Shown here: positions 1 to 11,100 of the stretch, piece by piece | How positions within the stretch are numbered: position 1 is the first letter of the stretch | Layout: each line of letters begins with the position of its first letter | DNA from: Stichopus chloronotus | Taxonomy: Eukaryota > Echinodermata > Holothuroidea > Aspidochirotida > Stichopodidae | Assembly (NCBI GenBank): GCA_021234535.1 | Contig: CM037830.1 | Location: forward strand, 9,489,252 to 9,553,251 | Length of the DNA stretch: 64,000 nucleotides | Direction of reading: 5' to 3' | Program-made: the position numbers and the translations under genes | Notes under the pieces: model-generated | What the model saw: the letters and a program-made list of their open reading frames with translations, nothing else | Told to the model about the DNA's origin: nothing | Databases searched by the model: none

Positions 1-1879
1 GCCAGACTACAAAAGCCTTGCTTATTTCTTGCCCCTCGTACCCATCAGTTACTCAATTACTTCTCTTGAACTTGATCGTTTACTCAAGTAACTTGTCATA
101 CATTTGTTGTAGGTATCGTTGTATCTCTGACATGATTTGATGATGGTAGAAATTAATAGATTTAAATCAAATCTCTGTTGCATAGTGCATAATTACCGCT
201 ATAACTACGTCATCGGTATTGGGTCTGAAAATTCTGCAGCTCAGCAGTAATTGTCCTACCAGCTTGGGCCTGGATCCAGCTGTTGTTTGCCACTAACAAC
301 AACTTCCTTCATGATCTACGTAGGCGGCCTACTATATACCACAATATGATATATGAGAGAAGTTAGCTTTAGCTTGTTTCTAAAGTCTGGGAGTATTGAT
401 GAGTACTTCTGCATCGGGTATAAGCATAAATGTGGTAAAAATGTTCTGCCAATGGCAACTTAAGCCGGAAAGTGCTCCATATGAATCTGGGCTTGGGATC
501 TCCAATTTTCAAAGGAAAAGCATATTGGAAAGAATTTAGAGAACAGCTACTAAGCTGGTTAGTTCGATAGTAGGTATAGACGCAGATATGATCACAGATA
601 AAAAGTATAGTCCAAGTTAATCTTACTGAGTCCCTTGATCAGCAACAACTTCTAGGTGATATGCTTCAAGTGTTGAAAATTTTCATTTGTGTTGATACTA
701 TAGCTTTCAAGATTTGCAATTGTGAGATGGTGACATACTCCGGAATTCTTCAGTGTGAAATATATGGTGTGGCGTACTAAACCTTAATTTTACTGTTCAA
801 GACTATACAGAAGCCTGTTCTCTTCTCTTCTCGTTGTTGTTCTTCTTACTCATTTTTCTTACCTAACAATGTGTCTTAACCAAAAATACAACTGTTTGAT
901 CAACCTAGAATAGCGATGTCTATGAACAAAGACGGCACTTCTTAATTTACACTTTCATTCAGACATATGGTATAGATTCTAAGTCTTCTTTGAAATTGCA
1001 TAAGCTTGCTTGCCTTGTTTTCTGAACATTTCTTGCATAGGATGCAGCGAAGTTTCGTAATGTCATTCAGAGGCACCACAATTCCTTTCCAGATTTGATA
1101 AGTTACCCCCACCGGCATTTCACTTCCACTGGACCGGGACCGGAGCCTCGATATTCCTATTTAATTTTGTCATAGTATCAACTTTCTTTTGGTGTTCCAA
1201 CTCCCACCTATATTGTCATCGGCTCACTTGATAGCATACCATTAACTTGCTTTCCACACTGGCGCCCTCGATTTTAACTAGTCCGTGGCGGTGTTTAGAT
1301 TTGTCGTATAGGGTTCTTTTACAGAGGACAACTGATGTACAGAGCCAGTATCTAAATATAAAGCTCTGCTATGTACAGAGCCTGCTGATGTAGATGTGTT
1401 CCTGGGAACCCGAATACACTGAGTACACTGAGAATACACTGAGAATACACTGAGTACGTATACAAAGCGGTATTTACTCTCTAACTGTATCTATACATCT
1501 CTGACTTTACATATTTACACTCGATCAAAACGTGTACTTGTATCTTCATGGTTCTAACTTCGGTCAAGATGAATAGAAAAATATTTCAGTCATCTGCATG
1601 AACAGGTTTGGTTCTCAAATTCGATACTATTTGACACACTACGTTTTTTGTCATATTCAAACCCCAATCCAATATCTTGTTTATAACTAAATGTATTTCT
1701 TTTTAAAAGTTCAATTATGCTTGCCTAGTGTGACCAAAGAGCGCGATATAAGTCCTAATCATACTCTGTGGATAGGACTTCACAGGTTTTCCATAGTGCC
1801 ATGAACCACTGTGAAACTGTTCAGATACGGTTCTTCACGTGCAACAAGAGAAGAGCTTTCCCCTGGACATCCCTCCGGC
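1..1879. other. gene-free stretch, no feature recognised
   Basis: No long open frame and no recognisable exon or transposon protein is visible on either strand. The only structure is the short tandem repeat at 1412-1456, listed separately. The stretch may be intergenic or part of a long intron of a gene outside the window. Confidence 0.6.
1412..1456. repeat. short tandem repeat, GAATACACTGA unit
   Basis: The word AATACACTGAG recurs four times in direct order, with one spacing variant (GTACACTGAG). It is a simple minisatellite with no coding meaning. Confidence 0.8.
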
Positions 1880-2140
1880 CAGGGACGTAGCTAGGGTCAT
1901 ATCAGGGGAGGGGGATATGGAGGTGCAAATTTCGACTGGTTGGATGGCTTTTTTTCTTTTTCAACTGACCTATACGTCGTTGATATGACGTGTAAGGTGC
2001 CCATCCAGGTTTTTCAGCCGAAGGTGGGAGTATGGACTCACGGCGTAGTCCTCCCGAGAGCAGGACTATCTAAGCGCCGATTGGAGCGAACGTACCGAAA
2101 AAGGTTTGACTTCTCAAAGCCTCCAGAAGGCTGGAAACTA
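1880..2140 (+). repeat. dispersed repeat family, copy A (diverged)
   Basis: It begins with CAGGGACGTAGCTAGGG, which resembles the terminal motif of a widespread non-autonomous DNA element. From 2063 it carries GGACTATCTAAGCG, the hallmark word of the family seen again at 15043, 29204 and, on the other strand, 63930. After the hallmark it keeps the GATTGGAGCGAACGTACC segment in diverged form. No protein is encoded. Confidence 0.5.
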
Positions 2141-2164
2141 CTGAAGAGTTGCGGTGGGAGGGAG

Positions 2165-2850
2165 TAATCGAAATGCTCATAAACCATCGATTCTTTCTGT
2201 CCAGTTTGTCGAAAACACGTGAAAGGAACTTTCCAAAATGAGAAATGGTGTACTTCAAGAAGTAAGGATCTAATCTTTATCATTTTATGCCATCCTCCTA
2301 ATAAATGGAAGTGACCAAAACATTCAAACATAAGTCAAGGAGAAACAAGATGTGATAGATGTAGCTTGTCTAACTGTGGTTTGTTACAACCAAGATAGTA
2401 GTTGCAGCGCCGGGTGCGAATGTAATGAGGGCGTAAGTTTACTACTAATTTTGAAGTGATTTATAGCTCCGTAACTAGTCTGTAACTATAGTACGCAGTC
2501 CGAAACTTAACATTGTCTGGTCGTTCCTCTTTTACTTTATAACTGTTTTCTTTGTACCAGTGGGAATTTGTCGGGTGGTAAAACCAGTTTAAGGTAATTC
2601 ATTCATGAATTGTCTCAGGAACTACAGTAGAACAGCACCATCTGTTACATTTTGTCACTGCTTGGCTAATGTTTCAATGTTTGGTCACGACCATTTATTA
2701 GGATGTTACAAAATGTCAACGATGAGAACGTTACTTCTGGAAGTCCCCCTCCCCTCATTCTTTTGGATTTCTCCTCTCATAGTTTTCGGAAAACGGGGCA
2801 GGAAAATCAATGATTCACGAGAATGTCGATTATTCAATCCCACCGTATCT
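2165..2850. repeat. imperfect long inverted repeat, arms about 170-190 bp
   Basis: The reverse complement of 2165-2330 aligns along its length with 2655-2850. Both arms contain AATGTTT..GGTCAC, CCATTTATTAGGA, TTACTTCT.GAAGT, a CTCAT..TTTGGA segment and a TCGATTA block near the end. The arms are separated by about 325 bp. The resulting open frames on the two strands look alike because the DNA is duplicated, not because they encode a gene. It may be a foldback element or two opposed copies of one repeat. Confidence 0.65.
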
Positions 2851-3479
2851 CTAGGCTTCCGTAGAAAACGGCACCTCCACGGTGTCCTGGACTGCATGTA
2901 CCCAGCCTTCAAGCAGGGGCCTTATGACCGCAATTTCTTATTTAATAAAAAAAAAATCATCCAATGGAAAAATGGTAATAATTTGGATTGCTCTAATCTA
3001 GAACATTTATACTATCGTTATTAAAAAAAAAAAAAAGTTTATTCAACAGCGTTTTCTTTCTGACCATAACAGTTTCTTTGAAGAAATTTTCAAATACCAG
3101 GTAACCTTGGACATAATATGGTGCAATTTTTGCATTTATTGTAGTCTAATTTTATCCCGAGAAATCATAGTGCTAGAAAAATTATTCCAACAATTTTTAC
3201 TGTCTTGTCAGTTTGAACATTTTTTTGTTTGCTGGCAACTGTCGATGTTTGCGTAACATTGTAGAGCTAGTTCTTGAACCGATAACTTCTGTAACTGATA
3301 GTCACCTTGATGAAAACAAAATGTCTGAATACACTAGACTTTAATAGGTGGGGGAAAGAATGAGATGAGTGATGGTTGCCCTTGAAGAGTGTTGTACGCC
3401 CGTATGCGGTGGGTTATCTCCTTTTTGAGAAACTTTTTACCTACTGTAGGTAACCTTACAGACAATTAATATTTTGCGT

Positions 3480-4480
3480 CTTATGAAGTCTTAAAATGTG
3501 GACACAATGATTACGTAATTCACCATATTACTTGAACTGAATTTTATCGCTTTTGTTTCGATTAGAATCAACATAGGGCCTATCAATTACAAATGACCTA
3601 AACATCGGGGGGGGGGGGACTTAAATTACACCAGGACCCTACCGTAATCAGCGATGGAATAAAAATGGCGAATAATAATTTTTTAAATACATAATTGTAG
3701 TTCGGAAAAGGTCACACAAAATGCTGCCGGGAATAGCCGAGGACGGCCGCTGCACTACGTCATGTGATTATGTACTCACCATTTGACGTGGCTTGAATTG
3801 TATCTTTTTGGGTTCAGTTCCATCAACATAGGGCCTATCAATTACAAATGACCTCGAAATCGGGAGTTTAAATTTCACTGGGACCGTCCCTAATCGGCCA
3901 TGGAATAAAAAAAATCACGAATAATAATTTTTAAAATATGTAATTACATATGACATTTTGGAAGAGGTCACACAAAATGGGTGCCGTGCATAGCCGAGGA
4001 CGACCCTTGCACTAGGTCACATGTGATTACGTAATCACCATATGACATGGACTGACAATTATCGTTTTTTGTTCAATTCCATCAATATAGGGCCTATCAA
4101 ATACAAATGATTTTGTAATTTTAAATTAGAGCGGGGGCATACTTCAAAGGCAAGGGAATAAAAAAGAATAATAATTTAAAAAATGATATAATTACACATG
4201 ACATTGATGACGAGGTCAAAAGAAAATGGTGCCGCTGCACTACTGTACGTCACATGTGATTACATAATTACCATATGACATGGACTGAATTTAATTGTTT
4301 TTGGTTGAATTTCATTCAACATACGGCCTATCAATTACAAATGACCTAAATATCTAGAGTTCAAATTAGACCGGGACCCTACCCTATCAGAGATGAAATG
4401 AAAAAATCATGAACAATAATTTTTTAAAAATATAATTACATTTACATTTAATTACATTTCTCGCTCAGTATTAAGTGGTC
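3480..4480 (+). repeat. satellite-like tandem array, about four units of 234-259 bp
   Basis: The word AGGGCCTATCAATTACAAATGA (4th copy CGGCCTATC) recurs at about 3572, 3827, 4086 and 4320. Each unit also carries a GGGACC(C/G)T block, GGAATAAAAA, AATAATAATTTTTTAAA, GAGGTCACACAAAATG, a CACTACGTCA segment and ATTACGTAATCACCATATGACATGG. Unit lengths are about 255, 259 and 234 bp. The first unit is interrupted by a 12-G run at 3607-3618. There is no protein-coding potential. Confidence 0.85.
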
Positions 4481-4629
4481 CATATAATAATATTTAGATC
4501 AAATTGACAAAATTGATTTCAATGAGATGAAATTTATGCGAAGCATTGATTGAAATGAAATCTCACAAAGAATAAAATGTACCCAAAAAAAGAACACACT
4601 AATCAAAATTAAACAAAAAAACGGTGGCC

Positions 4630-5240
4630 ATTTATCCAGGGTAAATTGTTTAGGGGAAGTTGCCTGGGTCGACAACTTTCCAGGGGCAATTGTCCCGTTT
4701 TGAAATCTTCAGGACAAATTCCGGGTGGGAATTGTCCAAGTCCAACGAGGGGGCGGGGATGTCAGAGAACCGAGAAATGTACATACAAGTCTCATTCACA
4801 GTTTGTTTTCTTCTAACATGCCTATTTGAGTCACCCACATTTCACTAGATTTTGAGAAGTGAATTGTCCATCTGCAGTTGGTATTCCACTAGACCGAGTT
4901 GAAGATGAGAACAATATCAACATTTAACGTCGACACAGTACCCGCTACCGTATTTTTTTTTACAGTGCGAATGAGGGTATCTTCCAGGAGCAAGTTTTCC
5001 TCCACAGAAAATTAGTACGCATGCGTCTATTTCGGCACAAACTTGTTATCAACTCAGCACGCGTGACAATTCCTCTGATAACTAAGTCCCGGACAATTCC
5101 TGGACAATTCTGGGAAATTGTCCTAGTTGGGAATTGTCATAGTGGGGATTGTGCCAGTGAAAGTTGTCCGCGTGGGAGTTGGAAATTGGCCGGGGAGGCA
5201 ATATCGTCCGGGGAAGTTGTCTGGGAACCTTCGTATATTG
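4630..5240. repeat. degenerate arrays of a GGGAATTGTCC-like word
   Basis: Two clusters (about 4630-4760 and 5085-5235) consist of variants of a 15-20 bp unit built on GG(G)(A/G)A(A/G)TTGTC(C). Examples are GGGGAAGTTGCC, GGGGCAATTGTCC, GGGAATTGTCC, GGACAATTCC and GGGGAAGTTGTC, and they occur in both orientations. This appears to be diverged simple-sequence DNA. Confidence 0.6.
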
Positions 5241-5774
5241 CATGCAGTATTGCATATGCGTATTCATAGTACATCCAACGATCTCACGTATACTCTCATA
5301 ACATTGGGGAAAAAAATTACGCCACTTGCTCACAAGATTACCAGGACAGCCAGTGCTCGTCAACCGGGGATCAGCTGTTGCATTCAGTAGTGTGTTTGAG
5401 TGTCGTTTACCCGCTGAACGAAGGAAGGGAAAGACAGGCCTGTCTCCAACTCCTTCAAAGTCAAAGTAAGGAAATTGTTTGTGCTGCTTATCTATATATT
5501 TCTATGGCTGCAATCCATAGCACCAGTGAGAGCAAAGTCGTAAACATTCGTGCATGGTTAAATTCATGAGTCTAACTTAACTAGCCTAATGACAATAATG
5601 TTACATTCTTATTTGTAGAAACAGTACTGTAGGTCCTAGCATTAGTACCACCTACCATGTCTATGATCAATACTACAGTAAGAAAACCTAACGTTAGAAT
5701 GACACATCCGTAGACTGACACACCCCTAGCAATTGTTGAAACTGTATTACTTCAGACAACCTAACCTACTTTAT

Positions 5775-6159
5775 CAGTGGCGGTGCATGGGAGGGGGGGA
5801 CATGAGGGGGCATTTGCCCCTCCAGATTGTTTCCTTGCCCCCCAGTTGCCCCCCAGGTCCCAAAGAAAAAAGTTGGGAACCTTGGAGTACGGTCAACCGA
5901 AAAGATAAATAATATAAAAATAAATAATATACCTCTCTTGGGACTTAATTTTCCACCCACAGATACGCTAAAATCTCAGGGCTTCCGGGGGGCTCGCCCC
6001 CTGGACCCCACCATGGGCCCTAAGGCAGGACCCTGGAACCCACCCGCACAGCCTTGGTTAGTGCTCGGTTTCGCGCTGCGCGAAAATCTTTGCCCCCAAA
6101 AATTTTCCTCTGCCCTCAATTTTCCCCCACCCCAAGTGTGACATCCTGGCGCCGCACTG
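5775..6159. mobile_element. hAT-like MITE with perfect 8-bp target-site duplication
   Basis: The element starts CAGTGGCGGTGCATGG and ends CCTGGCGCCGCACTG, so its ends are imperfect inverted repeats of the form CAGT(G)GCGGYGC. It is flanked on both sides by the identical octamer TACTTTAT (5767-5774 and 6160-6167). An 8-bp duplication with CAG-type ends is the established signature of the hAT superfamily. The 385-bp body contains a G-rich GGGGGGCTCGCCCCC segment and a CGCGCTGCGCG palindrome. It has no transposase and would depend on an autonomous hAT element. Confidence 0.85.
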
Positions 6160-6167
6160 TACTTTAT

Positions 6168-8132
6168 TGAAAGCAGAATGACGTAAACGTTTAACCGTAT
6201 GTTTAACCTTAAACATAGTATGTTTGCAAATGAAGCCTGTCACACTTCTGGTTCCTTGAAAGTTTGATAAGGTTTTTTCACCCTTGCCAGTGTTTTTTTT
6301 CACCTTGCCAGGGTTTTTCCACCCTTGCAAGGCTAGGTTTTGTATCCAGGCTAATTTGAAATGTCACTTTGATAACAAAACAACCCATAAAACATCTCAA
6401 AATAACATTGCGTCTTCAAAATGATGATCCCCGTTCTATAGACATAAATTTAAATGATACATATACCTCATGGCTAATGCTGAACTTCCATTTGACTTTG
6501 CTTACCCTACAAAAGTTTTAATGTGTCAATTTAGGTGCATAGAAATACTTCTAACAGCAGAAATCTTTGCTTCACATTGTGCTCGATTTTAAAATGAAGA
6601 GGACAGCACAGAAAATCTTTTCATGTCGTTACATTTGTGAGACACTGCTTGTACTAAAACCCCATCTAAATGAGTGTTTTGGAATTTTAACAACGTGATT
6701 ATCACTGATCAAATCCTTAGGTGAGTCATTCTAGGTGAAACCATGCTACCAAGTTGCAAAATATCCAAAACTGAATTCTGTATGCTTCACTTGAAAACAA
6801 TGAAATTATATATTTACTTTTAAAAAAATGAGCATGTTCCCTTATTTTTGGAACCATGACAGAGTTTTAAATGAAATCACTATATTTTTTTTCTTCTGAT
6901 GTCCAGTCTGCAGCCAACAGTTTCTAATGTTAGTTGCAGAAAGACCAAAGTGTAAACTGGTCGATACTTTATGTGTGGAGTTCAGAGATCATGCTTTGAG
7001 CTTTTTAGTTTTTGAGTTCACCCTTAAAAGTCCCCTTAAAAGAAACTTTTTAGAATCAACTGAAACTTTCAAGTCAAACATGGTAAGAAAATCCATGCAA
7101 CTACTAGGACTAGTACTACAGTGCTAGAATAAAAAATACTTAGACTTCATAGCGTCAGCGCTGACTTTGTACACCTGATCTTGAATATAGTTAAGATAAT
7201 TCTATACTGGTTGTCAGTTGTCACTGCAATAGCATTCTGAAGTTCTGTTAATGGTTTTAATTCAGGCTTCAAATGTCATACAGTATGTAGTAGCTGAGTC
7301 CAATTGCTTGCTAGGCCCTTTGCTATTTTACCTGCTACAGTTGCTTATCACTTGCCGCTTACTCCATAGTATGTTGCCCGATCTTTTTTGCATGTCTACA
7401 GTATTGTTACAACCAGTCAACCACATCACTTTGTAAAAGGTTCGGGTCTTTTGGAATGCTGTGCTCCACAAGTTATTGGCCAAATCTTATTTGCCATCTC
7501 TCTGGGTCTCAACCTCAAACTGGATTTCTTCCTGATGTTGAGTAAATTTGTTGTTGGGTCAATAAACTCAGCCACAGTTTCTGTGACCTGGAAAAGTCAT
7601 GAAATTTTATATTTCCTTAAATTGTAATAACCCTGCTCAGCTCTTTAGAGTTGCATGATTTTACTTGCACCCCTCTTTGGTAATTTCTTGAGCGCTGTGA
7701 TTTTTAGTTAGAAATTTGTATGTTTGCTTGTTGTTCATTTCCCATGGTGGTTGCACAAAGTTGCACATGCTCCATCCGTTTTTTTTTTCAAACCTTTCGG
7801 AGCTACCTTTGCTGTTGCTATCAGACTATGGTTACCTCTGCCTTAATTTGCTGTTCATCAGTTTTAAAGTCCCTGACAAGTTGATAAAAAATAAAGTCTT
7901 TTTGTGACTTTCTCTTCTTCCTCTTTAGAAGCTCATAATGTGTAGCATAAAGAGAAGATCTGATTTGTTGGTTGATGTGGTTTGCAACCTAGAACATGTA
8001 CAACAAAGAAAAGAACAGGACTATACACCCCAAATTTGTATGTATCTCACAATCTTCAATGAACGTCTATGAAAAAGGTTGCTTATAACAATGTATTTTG
8101 CACATTTGTTACCCTAGCAAACAAGACACACC
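6168..8132. other. upstream region of MEST, no gene recognised
   Basis: No exon or transposon protein is visible. The promoter and any 5' non-coding exon of MEST probably lie here, but I cannot place them. An acceptor-like CCCTAG at 8111-8116, just before the start codon, suggests that a spliced 5' leader exon is possible. The stretch is AT-rich with no clear CpG island. Confidence 0.5.
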
Positions 8133-11100
8133 ATGGGGCCAGTTGCTTCTACCACAATGGCTGTAATAGCTGTGGCCCTTGCAATCTACATCATGTACCC
8201 ACAACCAGAGTTATCTCCAAGGGTCACCAAGTGGAAAGAGACTGGGAACTACTTCAGCTTTAATGGCTACAACATCTTTTATCACGGTCAGAATCTCTAA
8301 CAGTTCTGTTCAAAAACATTTAGGCCCACTGCAGGAAATTTTTACAAGTAAAAAGTCATGTGCAGTATATGTTTAGGTTGCAGTGCTTATTGCACTGTTT
8401 ATAGATATGTGTGTGTTTGAAGGGGAGGGGGATGGGAATGTTGGTGAAAATGAAGTAATACATTTCTGCCCTAGCAATATCACTTGTTCCTGTTCAGTGA
8501 AAAAATTATTTTGACTAAGTTTAAGCAGCATAAAAATGTGGCATTTACCTCCGAAAAGCTGTCGAGATTATGTTTACTAACTTGTGCAATTGACATCACA
8601 TTTATGCTCAAGTATTTACACATTAAACTCCATGGTGCATTTCTCCACTGTTTTGTAGATGACAAAGGTAGTGGGTCTGCTGATGAAGTCCTGGTTATTT
8701 TCCATGGTTACCCGACCTCTTCCTACGATTTTCACAAAGTAAGGACATAATATGAATGGTATGACATTTATGCTTTTCTTCATTGAGGTATGTAACGTTG
8801 CTTCTAATCCCTGTTTATTTTATTTAGAGATACTACAAATTATCAATTCATTGTTATCCTTGTTTTTTGTGTAACATTCAAGCCAAAGTCAAAATTCCAA
8901 ACTACTGTAGTGAAACTGAATAATGCTTATATGACCTTTGGCCACTCATGTCACCACAATCTTTCTGAGGAGTAGATCTTCATATGTACAGCAAGTCAGA
9001 AATGGATGATAATTTCATATGACATGTTTCACATATAACTGACCCAATTTGTTCCCACAGTGGAGAAAAAAAGGAAAAAAAATTCTAACGAGATCAGTAG
9101 AGGACATAGTTTGAAAACATTGTAAACATGGTATTTTAATGAGGGAAAGTTGCCTGAACTTATCATTTGAGGTCATGAGAGTGAAACTCTCCAAATCCAT
9201 TAAGTAAGGTATCTCAGCTGCTGAAAGATGCTGGATCTTCAGAATGTTAACATACAGGTTAGTCTTGATGGGTAGATGATCGCTCTCACATGTTTGGGAG
9301 GTCAAAAATCACATGAGGTCAGAAGAGGTCATGGATTAGAATCTTTGTAAACACCATATTTCCAGAAGTAAATGTTGCTTGAACTTCAGACCTAGTGTAA
9401 AGGTTGTCCATTGTGAGTAGATGATCCTTGTCCTTTTTTCATGGAAGTCAAAAGTCATTTGAGGTCACCATGCAGAAGTACAGGTTTGAAAACATTTTAA
9501 AGGGAAATAGGGTGTTTATTTTAAAGAAAACTTCCATATTTTTGAAACCAATGTTTGTGGAGGTAGAATGATAGATTATTCAAAATAACTAAGGACAGTA
9601 GCCTTCTTTTCAAAAAATAAGCCCCCCACAGATAGAAATTCAGTTATTTGTGGCTCAACACTAATTTGTTCACCCAAACTTTTCAAAATTCAAATGATGC
9701 ATCTTCCATTACTCATCACATGCATGTTTTGAGAAGATGAAGCTTTGGTATATGTTTATTGATGAGACTGAATGGTTTAACAATGAGTAAAGCTATTTTC
9801 TTTTGCATGTTATGTCGGTGTATTCTAAATGCCCTATTTCCCTTTAAGGAAGATATTTCAGTTACTGAATTGTGCTGGAACTTCCAACTGTTAACGTTGG
9901 CAGCTCTTGATGAGCAGATGATCTCTATCATTTGTCATGATGGTCAAAGGTCACATGAAGTCAGCATAAATCATAGTTTCAATGTGTGACATAACTTAAA
10001 CAGGATGAATGAAATAACTTCAATTTTTTTTTTTTTTATTTACTTATTTTTTTTTGTCAGTGGCTTTTGCTCATCATATTTTCATGAATAAGGAAAGCAG
10101 CACTAACGCTGCAAGAAAGTAAGCCAAAAGATCACTGCCAATGTTTAAGGGGAATCCAGGCTTGTCTGACCATGTTAGGAAGTCCTCTAAGCAAACCGTT
10201 ATATGTCAGGACATGTAGCTGCATGGAGGGCATAAAGTAATAGGGCTAAATCTACATTGGCAGTTATTAAGCTTTAAGGGTCAAGTAAAATTAGCATACA
10301 TGTAGTAAATTAGGCAACATGCATGGATATCCAAGCAATATCGCTGTTACCATGCTGTGTCATTTGTACCCATAGACTTGATGAAGTCTTTGCATAAAGT
10401 ATGAATGAACATATAAAAAAAGACCATGCTCTTAAAACAATTGTTCCGGGTACATGCGGAGGTAGCCAATGAACTCTCCAGTGTGCAGATAACTGCACGT
10501 TACTATCTGTTGAGCTACATGGCCATGGACCACTTCATGGCTCTTACAATGTTATAGATTTGATTGTGATTTGGTTAGACTGTCCCTTCTAGGTTTTTTC
10601 AGTGCCTTCGGCAGTGTTGGTCCGTTGTGTGCACACACTGTGCTGCATTTGAGAGCGGAACTGGAAGACCCATATGCCCTTTCTTATTAGCACCAAAATC
10701 AATTTTTTCAGTTTTTCTTAACCCTGATACTGTCAAGTGACCCTTTCTTTGAGTTTTGCTATGTATAATTTGCTATTGACAGTTTGACAGGTTCAACCTG
10801 TGCAGTGCCTGCCATGCATGACATTTTTTGATGTACATATAGCAGCAGTAGTTCAAGGTTGGTGTGGCCCATGAAGATAACCTCAGTAATATTGACCCGA
10901 TTCTCTTTTAATGTCCGATCCACAGGTATGGGATAGCCTGAAAGAAAAGTTTGGTAGGGTTATTGCACCTGACTTCCTTGGGTATGGATTAAGTGACAAA
11001 CCGGTGAGTCTTGCATACTTTAACCAGTTGCAGTTGTGTGGTGAGAATTCAGTATAACTAGACAGTGCCATTTGTTAGTTTACACAGTAGCAGTCAATAT

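Noticed and set aside
2038..3024. Open frames on opposite strands with similar peptides, looking like duplicated genes
   Set aside because: The similarity is at DNA level over an inverted repeat, including third positions, and one frame overlaps the dispersed repeat family.
5827..6141. 104-codon proline-rich open frame
   Set aside because: It lies entirely within the hAT-type MITE and reflects its C-rich sequence.
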